From the NCBI GenBank assembly GCA_036517855.1, contig DATDSR010000024.1, positions 1 to 9,022 on the forward strand: DNA of 9,022 nucleotides, in the 5' to 3' direction. Position numbers and translations under genes: made by a program. Origin of the DNA: DATDSR01 sp036517855 (GTDB lineage: Bacteria; Patescibacteriota; Minisyncoccia; Phycocordibacterales; DATDSR01). Under the pieces are notes generated by a model that saw nothing but the letters and a program-made list of their open reading frames with translations, was not told the origin of the DNA and searched no databases. Below are positions 6,376 to 9,022 of the stretch, one piece after another; position 1 is the stretch's first letter, and each line of letters starts with the position of its first letter.

Positions 6376-6485
6376 TTAAACTTTCAAACTTAACAAACTG
6401 CCCAAACGCTCAAACTGAATCCGTTTGGGATTTGGGTGATTGGTGCTTGTTTGTGTGGTTTGTAGGTTTGTCATGTTTGGTGCTT
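6376..6485 (-). repeat. 110-bp intergenic repeat, copy A (rplR-rpsE gap)
   Basis: Direct repeat of 7808-7917, in the same orientation. It is identical at 108 of 110 positions by eye; the differences are 6456 T versus 7888 C and 6482 G versus 7914 A. It runs from the rplR stop codon to 7 nt before the rpsE start, filling the whole gap. On the plus strand its left part carries four CAAAC motifs starting at 6385, 6394, 6403 and 6411. Its right part carries five GTTTG motifs starting at 6423, 6449, 6458, 6466 and 6475, so the element is an inverted arrangement with a unit of 8-9 nt. CCCAAACG (6401-6408) and CGTTTGGG (6422-6429) form a perfect 8-bp stem with a 13-nt loop. No reading frame through it looks like protein. 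Confidence 0.9.
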
Positions 6486-6793
6486 TAGAACTCAAGTCCA
6501 GCCGCTCGTGCCTCTTCGGCGAAAGTCTTAACTCGACCAGTATATATGAAGCCACCCCGGTCGAACACCACCTTCTTAACCCCCTTAGCGATGGCCTTGG
6601 CCGCGATATCTTTGCCTGTCTCCCCCGACACAAGAGTGACACCCTTGTCATCGTCGATAAGCTGGGCGTAGATAGTCTTGTTGGAGCGATAAATCGACAA
6701 GCGAGGGCGAACAGCGGTGCCGGCAAGGGTCGAACGAATACGCTTGCGGCGTACCGTCCTCTTTTCTCTTTTTTGTGTCTGCTTGTTTTTCAT
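6485..6793 (-). CDS. rplR: large-subunit ribosomal protein uL18
   Basis: Binds 5S rRNA and joins it to the central protuberance of the 50S subunit. 102 residues, about 15 shorter than the common form, mostly by trimming of the N-terminus. Seen are the basic start (KRRKR-like, 9-20), RPRLSIYRSNKTIYAQLIDD at 29-48, the middle ATLVSG-like strand (VTLVSGET), and the conserved C-terminus FDRGGFIYTGRVKTFAEEAR at 77-96. It starts 30 nt after rplF across an AT-rich repeat. Its stop codon touches the 110-bp repeat that separates it from rpsE. Confidence 0.97.
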   Translation of the reverse strand: MKNKQTQKREKRTVRRKRIRSTLAGTAVRPRLSIYRSNKTIYAQLIDDDKGVTLVSGETGKDIAAKAIAKGVKKVVFDRGGFIYTGRVKTFAEEARAAGLEF

Positions 6794-6820
6794 TTTACCA
6801 TTTACGATTTACCATTTTAC
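6793..6820 (-). repeat. heptamer tandem repeat in the rplF-rplR gap
   Basis: Four imperfect units of about 7 nt, GTAAAAT, GGTAAAT, CGTAAAT and GGTAAAAT on the minus strand, fill nearly the whole 30-nt spacer. The last unit runs into the rplR ATG. There is no Shine-Dalgarno sequence; the G/A-rich repeats occupy its place. Confidence 0.5.
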
Positions 6821-6823
6821 ATG

Positions 6824-7360
6824 CTACGCTGCTGAACGCTTACCTTGCTTGCGCTCAATCACTTCGGTGGAGTACCGGATGCCTTTGCCCTTGTATGGCT
6901 CGGGCTTCTTCAAACTCCTGATGTAAGCGCTGAAGCTACCCACCACCTCTTTATCGATACCAGTGATAGTGAGTTCACTCTTCTCGGCCTTCACAGTGAG
7001 ACCTGCTGGCACATCCACGAGCACTGGGTGGGAGAAGCCGAGGGCAAGCTTCATCTTAGTGCCTTGGACCTCCCACTTGTAACCTGTGCCTTCAATAAGC
7101 AACTTCTTTTCATACCCCTTGGTTACGCCGTCAACCATATTCTGCAAGTGCGAGCCGTAAGTACCCCAGAGTGAGCGCATAAAGACGTTGGTGGCTTTGG
7201 GAGCGAGAGTGATGGTGGTGGGCGTAATGGTGATGGCAATGTCGGGCAAGAAATCACGCTTGAGCTCGCCCTTAGGACCCTTCACACTCACAGTCAAACC
7301 CGTGTGCGTTACTTGCACACCGGCTGGGATTGCGATCTCTTTTTTGCCTATGCGTGACAT
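6824..7360 (-). CDS. rplF: large-subunit ribosomal protein uL6
   Basis: Sits near the sarcin-ricin loop and the factor-binding site of the 50S subunit. 178 residues, normal length, with two tandem alpha/beta domains. It has the conserved start MSRIGKKEIAIP, VKGPKGEL at 26-33, the interdomain TKGYEKKLLIEGTGYK at 80-95, and the strongly conserved C-terminal PEPYKGKGIRY at 153-163. It starts 29 nt after the rpsH stop, with an AT-rich leader and no Shine-Dalgarno motif. Confidence 0.98.
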   Translation of the reverse strand: MSRIGKKEIAIPAGVQVTHTGLTVSVKGPKGELKRDFLPDIAITITPTTITLAPKATNVFMRSLWGTYGSHLQNMVDGVTKGYEKKLLIEGTGYKWEVQGTKMKLALGFSHPVLVDVPAGLTVKAEKSELTITGIDKEVVGSFSAYIRSLKKPEPYKGKGIRYSTEVIERKQGKRSAA

Positions 7361-7389
7361 ATTATTTATTTATGGTGAGCATGGTCGAA

Positions 7390-7803
7390 CTACCACAAAG
7401 TAAAGAGGGCCTCCCCCCCCACATTAAGCTTACGTGCCTCGCGACCAGTCATTACACCCTTGGGAGTTGAAAGCACGAGGAAGCCGGTCCCCTGCTTGAT
7501 GAGTCTGATGTCTTTGGCTCCCACATAAACGCGACGTGAGAATTTAGAAACTCGGTTGGTGCCCTCAATGCGAGGAACTTTGCCTGCCCCGAGCGTAGTC
7601 GAGGGGTCGTCGCGATAGGCTATCTCAACTTCTAAATGTTTGCGCACCTTCTTACCCTTGACCGAGAAGGATTTGATCACTCCCTCCTTCAAAAGCACGT
7701 TGGCAATCTCAAACTTGAGTTTCGAATAAGGCACGGTGGTAGACTCAAGAGCCACCGCTCCGGCGTTTCGTATCCTCACTAGCATGTCGGCGATTGGATC
7801 CAT
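7390..7803 (-). CDS. rpsH: small-subunit ribosomal protein uS8 with a short insertion
   Basis: Primary 16S rRNA-binding protein of the 30S subunit; in enterobacteria it also represses the spc operon. 137 residues. The start DPIADMLVRIRNA, the central LKFEIANVLLKEGVI (29-43) and the C-terminal STPKGVMTGREARKLNVGGEAL (112-133) are all standard. Between the strand HLEVEIAY (56-63) and RVSKFSRRVYV (84-94) it has about 8 extra residues (DPSTTLGAG, 66-74) encoded by a REP-like sequence. The gene is preceded by copy B of the 110-bp repeat, which separates it from rpsN, and is followed 29 nt later by rplF. Confidence 0.97.
   Translation of the reverse strand: MDPIADMLVRIRNAGAVALESTTVPYSKLKFEIANVLLKEGVIKSFSVKGKKVRKHLEVEIAYRDDPSTTLGAGKVPRIEGTNRVSKFSRRVYVGAKDIRLIKQGTGFLVLSTPKGVMTGREARKLNVGGEALFTLW
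7582..7608 (-). repeat. REP-like palindromic insertion inside rpsH
   Basis: Within the coding sequence the plus strand reads CCCCGAGCGTAGTCGAGGGG at 7587-7606. It can fold as C87-G605, C88-G604 and C89-G603, an A bulge at 602, then C90-G601, G91-C600 and A92-T599, with a 6-nt loop. It encodes DPSTTLGAG in frame at a surface loop where other uS8 proteins have no counterpart. The core resembles short REP-type palindromes that I recall as common in some bacterial genomes; that part is memory, not a search. Confidence 0.5.
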
Positions 7804-7807
7804 ACGT

Positions 7808-7917
7808 TTAAACTTTCAAACTTAACAAACTGCCCAAACGCTCAAACTGAATCCGTTTGGGATTTGGGTGATTGGTGCTTGTTTGTGCGGTTTGTAGGTT
7901 TGTCATGTTTGGTACTT
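7808..7917 (-). repeat. 110-bp intergenic repeat, copy B (rpsN-rpsH gap)
   Basis: Second copy of the element at 6376-6485, 1432 bp away, in the same orientation. It runs from the rpsN stop codon to 4 nt before the rpsH ATG. All the CAAAC/GTTTG motifs and the 8-bp central stem are preserved; both differences from copy A lie in spacers between motifs. These two gaps are the only junctions in the operon longer than 36 nt. Confidence 0.9.
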
Positions 7918-8101
7918 ACCAGGAGGACTTTCGGACTCCTGGCAGTTTGCCTTCATTTGCAAGCTCGCGGAAGCAGATGCGGCAAAGATCGAAGTCGCGC
8001 ATATAAGCCCGGCCGCGACCACAACGGAAACAGCGTCGCGTCACGCGACTCTTAAACTTGGGCTTGCGCTTACTCCGCGCGATTGTGGACTTTTTAGCCA
8101 T
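7916..8101 (-). CDS. rpsN: small-subunit ribosomal protein uS14, zinc-binding type
   Basis: Head protein of the 30S subunit. 61 residues, the short zinc-ribbon (type Z) form, with four ligands at C24, C27, C40 and C43 (CFRC...CRIC) and the conserved C-terminal LPGVRKSSW. It is the first gene of the minus-strand ribosomal cluster here. Normally rplE, rplX and rplN lie immediately upstream, but a 136-nt gap and a small unrelated gene are found instead. The gap holds a candidate promoter and two stacked hairpins. The ATG at 8101 has at best a weak purine-rich site before it. Confidence 0.97.
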   Translation of the reverse strand: MAKKSTIARSKRKPKFKSRVTRRCFRCGRGRAYMRDFDLCRICFRELANEGKLPGVRKSSW

Positions 8102-8119
8102 TATTTTTGTCCCGCCACT

Positions 8120-8150
8120 TGCCCCAACCTGTGAGGCAGTCTAGCGAGAC
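8120..8150 (-). promoter_or_regulatory. two adjacent hairpins in the rpsN leader
   Basis: In the minus-strand transcript GTCT-loop-AGAC (8150-8139) is followed immediately by TGCCTCA (8138-8132), loop CAGGT, and TGGGGCA (8126-8120), which gives 7 bp with one G-U. The two stems can stack end to end and lie 19 nt before the rpsN ATG. A leader element at the head of a ribosomal operon could bind a ribosomal protein for autoregulation; which protein is unknown. Confidence 0.4.
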
Positions 8151-8167
8151 CAATTAGGAACACAGCT

Positions 8168-8196
8168 ATCCTACCACCCCCTCCCCCAAAGAGCAA
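8168..8196 (-). promoter_or_regulatory. candidate promoter of the ribosomal operon
   Basis: On the minus strand TTGCTC (8196-8191) is separated by 17 nt from TAGGAT (8173-8168), with transcription starting near 8161 and a leader of about 60 nt before rpsN. The -10 matches four of six consensus bases and the -35 only its first three. The gap and the break in the operon make a local promoter necessary unless the winged-helix gene is co-transcribed. Confidence 0.35.
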
Positions 8197-8223
8197 GGCC
8201 CGGGCGGGAACGCCAAGGCCTTG
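8194..8223 (-). terminator. strong nested hairpin between the winged-helix gene and rpsN
   Basis: CAAGGCC (8194-8200) pairs with GGCCTTG (8217-8223). Inside, GGCG (8203-8206) pairs with CGCC (8211-8214). It begins about 15 nt after the stop of the upstream minus-strand gene and is followed by CTCTTT, a weak T-tract. The best guess is an inefficient terminator for that gene; a regulatory role is the alternative, since its 3' end overlaps the proposed -35 of the rpsN promoter. Confidence 0.4.
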
Positions 8224-8237
8224 GGTAAACGAGACGT

Positions 8238-8486
8238 TTAGCTTGTGGGCGCGTGAACAGCCACCCGCTCGTAGACAATCTGCGAAGTTGAGAGCTGGGC
8301 GGGTGGTGCCCGTTGGACAGAGCACTTCCTGATCAAACCCTCGGACTCCATTCTCGTGAGTTCGCCAAGGATGTCGTCGAAGTGGGCGCTTAGTAACTGC
8401 AATCCCAAATCGTAAGCGGTGGCCCTCCCAACTCCAGCGAGAAACTGGTCAATCCCATCTCGCACCTTTGCCAAATCTCTAATCAT
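8238..8486 (-). CDS. small winged-helix-like protein, putative DNA-binding regulator
   Basis: 82 residues, not assignable to a named family. Residues ~15-50 read like a winged-helix core: a helix (YDLGLQLL), a turn, then a candidate recognition helix (SAHFDDILGELTRMESEGLI). A beta-hairpin wing follows (RKCSVQ, then IVYERVAV) with a Pro/Ala/Ser-rich turn between. The LTRMESEGLI pattern is common in MarR- and GntR-like folds, but the protein is too short to carry an effector domain. I chose the ATG at 8486 because GGGAGGG lies 8 nt upstream; an in-frame TTG at 8519 is less likely. It lies upstream of rpsN and is divergent from the coiled-coil gene, which would suit local transcription control (inference). 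Confidence 0.55.
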   Translation of the reverse strand: MIRDLAKVRDGIDQFLAGVGRATAYDLGLQLLSAHFDDILGELTRMESEGLIRKCSVQRAPPAQLSTSQIVYERVAVHAPTS

Positions 8487-8494
8487 AACTTTGA

Positions 8495-8501
8495 CCCTCC
8501 C
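8495..8501 (-). promoter_or_regulatory. ribosome binding site of the winged-helix gene
   Basis: GGGAGGG on the minus strand, 8 nt before the ATG at 8486. It decides the start in favour of this ATG over the TTG at 8519. It is notable because the ribosomal operon genes beside it lack any such motif. Confidence 0.55.
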
Positions 8502-8538
8502 AAACCACTCTACGCTCAAAAATCAAAAAAGCAATTGC

Positions 8539-8567
8539 TTGACAGGAGAGGGCTAATTTAATAACTT
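8539..8567 (+). promoter_or_regulatory. promoter of the coiled-coil gene
   Basis: A perfect -35 TTGACA at 8539-8544 is followed by a 17-nt spacer and TAACTT at 8562-8567 (first two and last bases match). The start would be near 8574, only ~10 nt before the ATG at 8584, so the leader is very short. This also argues against a TTG start at 8566. Confidence 0.45.
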
Positions 8568-8583
8568 GATTATAGAAACCCCT

Positions 8584-8835
8584 ATGCGTGAAAGTGAGGA
8601 CATCGTGAACGAACAGATGGGTACGGAGCTCGAGCAACTCAAGGCTGAGAACGCCAACCTGCGGGCCAAGGCGGAGCGATACCGCGAACGGCTACTTACG
8701 CTTGCCAAAGTGGTCGAACTAACCGGTGGCTTCGCAGGCTTTTGGGACAGGTGGGCACACCGTAGGACTGCCCTCGCCTTGGCCAGCAAAATCCAGTTCG
8801 AACTCCTGGACGAGAAGAGGCGAGAGTCTAAGTGA
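8584..8835 (+). CDS. small coiled-coil protein, function unknown
   Basis: 83 residues, no family recognised. Residues ~11-42 form a heptad-patterned, highly charged helix (ELEQLKAENANLRAKAERYRE), a likely coiled coil for dimerisation. A short non-coil stretch with GGFAGFWDRWAHR at 48-60 follows, then a second amphipathic helix to the end. No membrane segment or signal is seen. It resembles small phage or mobile-element accessory proteins in form only. It has its own promoter, no clear ribosome binding site, and a strong terminator 11 nt after the stop. It diverges from the winged-helix gene, so the two may form a small regulatory pair. Confidence 0.5.
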   Translation: MRESEDIVNEQMGTELEQLKAENANLRAKAERYRERLLTLAKVVELTGGFAGFWDRWAHRRTALALASKIQFELLDEKRRESK

Positions 8836-8846
8836 GCAACGAACGA

Positions 8847-8879
8847 GGGGATGGGCGCACGGTGTGCCCCATCCCCTTT
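8847..8879 (+). terminator. terminator of the coiled-coil gene
   Basis: GGGGATGGG (8847-8855) pairs with CCCATCCCC (8868-8876). After a single bulged C (8856), GCAC (8857-8860) pairs with GTGC (8864-8867) around a 3-nt loop. The 13-bp stem is followed by TTT (8877-8879) and further T-rich sequence. It starts 11 nt after the stop codon. Confidence 0.7.
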
Positions 8880-8916
8880 CGAATTTTAATACACCGCCAA
8901 TCGGGGCGTATAATCC

Positions 8917-9022
8917 TCAGCACCTTCGCAACACCTCCAGTGGTGTTTGATAATTAATACCCATGTGCAATCGCTTGGTATTGTAGTGCTTTAAGTACGA
9001 GGGCACAACGTCTCTGAATCTC
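8917..9022 (-). CDS. transposase, C-terminal end (runs off the right edge)
   Basis: The minus-strand frame from 9021 encodes 34 residues and then a stop (8917-8919). It contains SYLKHYNTKRLHMGINYQTP, the pattern at the end of the rve/DDE integrase core found in IS3- and IS481-type transposases (YL..YN..R.H.G......P.E.L). Only the C-terminal tail is in the window, so family, completeness and terminal inverted repeats cannot be judged. The outer end of the element should lie between the stop and about 8880. It marks this side of the ribosomal cluster as mobile-element territory. Confidence 0.75.
   Translation of the reverse strand, partial: RFRDVVPSYLKHYNTKRLHMGINYQTPLEVLRRC

Noticed and set aside
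6376..6485. CRISPR array made of CAAAC units
   Set aside because: Units are 5 nt with 3-4-nt spacers and inverted halves, far from the repeat and spacer lengths of CRISPR, and no cas genes are present.
6006..6835. Plus-strand ORFs crossing rpsE, the repeat and rplR
   Set aside because: They are mirror frames of strongly conserved ribosomal genes and continue through the repeat only by chance; the translations are Cys/His/Thr-rich without family features.
8213..8224. 12-bp perfect palindrome CCAAGGCCTTGG as an operator
   Set aside because: It is better explained as part of the larger nested hairpin 8194-8223; no second site supports an operator.
8101..8325. Minus-strand 74-codon frame upstream of rpsN
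   Set aside because: It overlaps the winged-helix gene in another frame and covers the leader hairpins; the translation is Gly/Arg-rich without a ribosome binding site.
8880..8916. Terminal inverted repeat of the insertion sequence
   Set aside because: The other end of the element is outside the window, so no repeat can be paired and the boundary cannot be set.

Overview
The window looks like a chromosomal segment of a Candidate Phyla Radiation bacterium (Patescibacteria, most likely a parcubacterial lineage). The evidence is a compact ribosomal-protein operon that goes straight from uS5 to uL15 with no rpmD (uL30), a zinc-ribbon uS14, short versions of several core proteins, an arginine/glycine-rich N-terminal extension on uS5, an NDK with a large insertion, and no Shine-Dalgarno motif in front of nearly all operon genes. 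No taxonomic search was possible, so this is inference from gene content.

Layout. Bases 1-637 hold a plus-strand gene for a small two-helix membrane protein of unknown function, with a candidate promoter before it and a long hairpin after it. Bases 698-885 hold what looks like a free-standing minus-strand structured RNA gene of about 153 nt, with its own -35/-10 promoter, a 10-bp closing helix, internal hairpins, a possible pseudoknot and a U-tailed terminator. It matches no family I can name. Bases 886-970 show nothing I can support. From 8101 down to 971 runs one minus-strand cluster: rpsN, rpsH, rplF, rplR, rpsE, rplO, secY, a heme-oxygenase-fold (DUF3050-like) gene, adk, map, a NUDIX hydrolase gene and ndk. 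Most junctions are 1-36 nt or overlap by 4 nt, as expected of a translationally coupled operon. The exceptions are two gaps (rpsN-rpsH and rplR-rpsE), each filled from stop codon to start codon by the same 110-bp repeat, which differs at only two positions between copies.

Bases 8102-9022 are accessory: a presumed leader and promoter for rpsN, a small winged-helix-like gene (minus), a divergent coiled-coil gene (plus) with its own promoter and terminator, and the 3' end of an integrase-core transposase entering from the right edge. The usual partners upstream of rpsN (rplE, rplX, rplN) and downstream of map (infA, rpmJ, rpsM and so on) are absent, so the conserved ribosomal cluster is broken on both sides.

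Functionally, the cluster couples ribosome assembly (uS14, uS8, uL6, uL18, uS5, uL15), membrane protein export (SecY), N-terminal methionine removal (Map) and nucleotide balance (Adk, NUDIX, Ndk). The best candidates for something undescribed are the orphan structured RNA at 698-850 and the duplicated intergenic element at 6376-6485 and 7808-7917.
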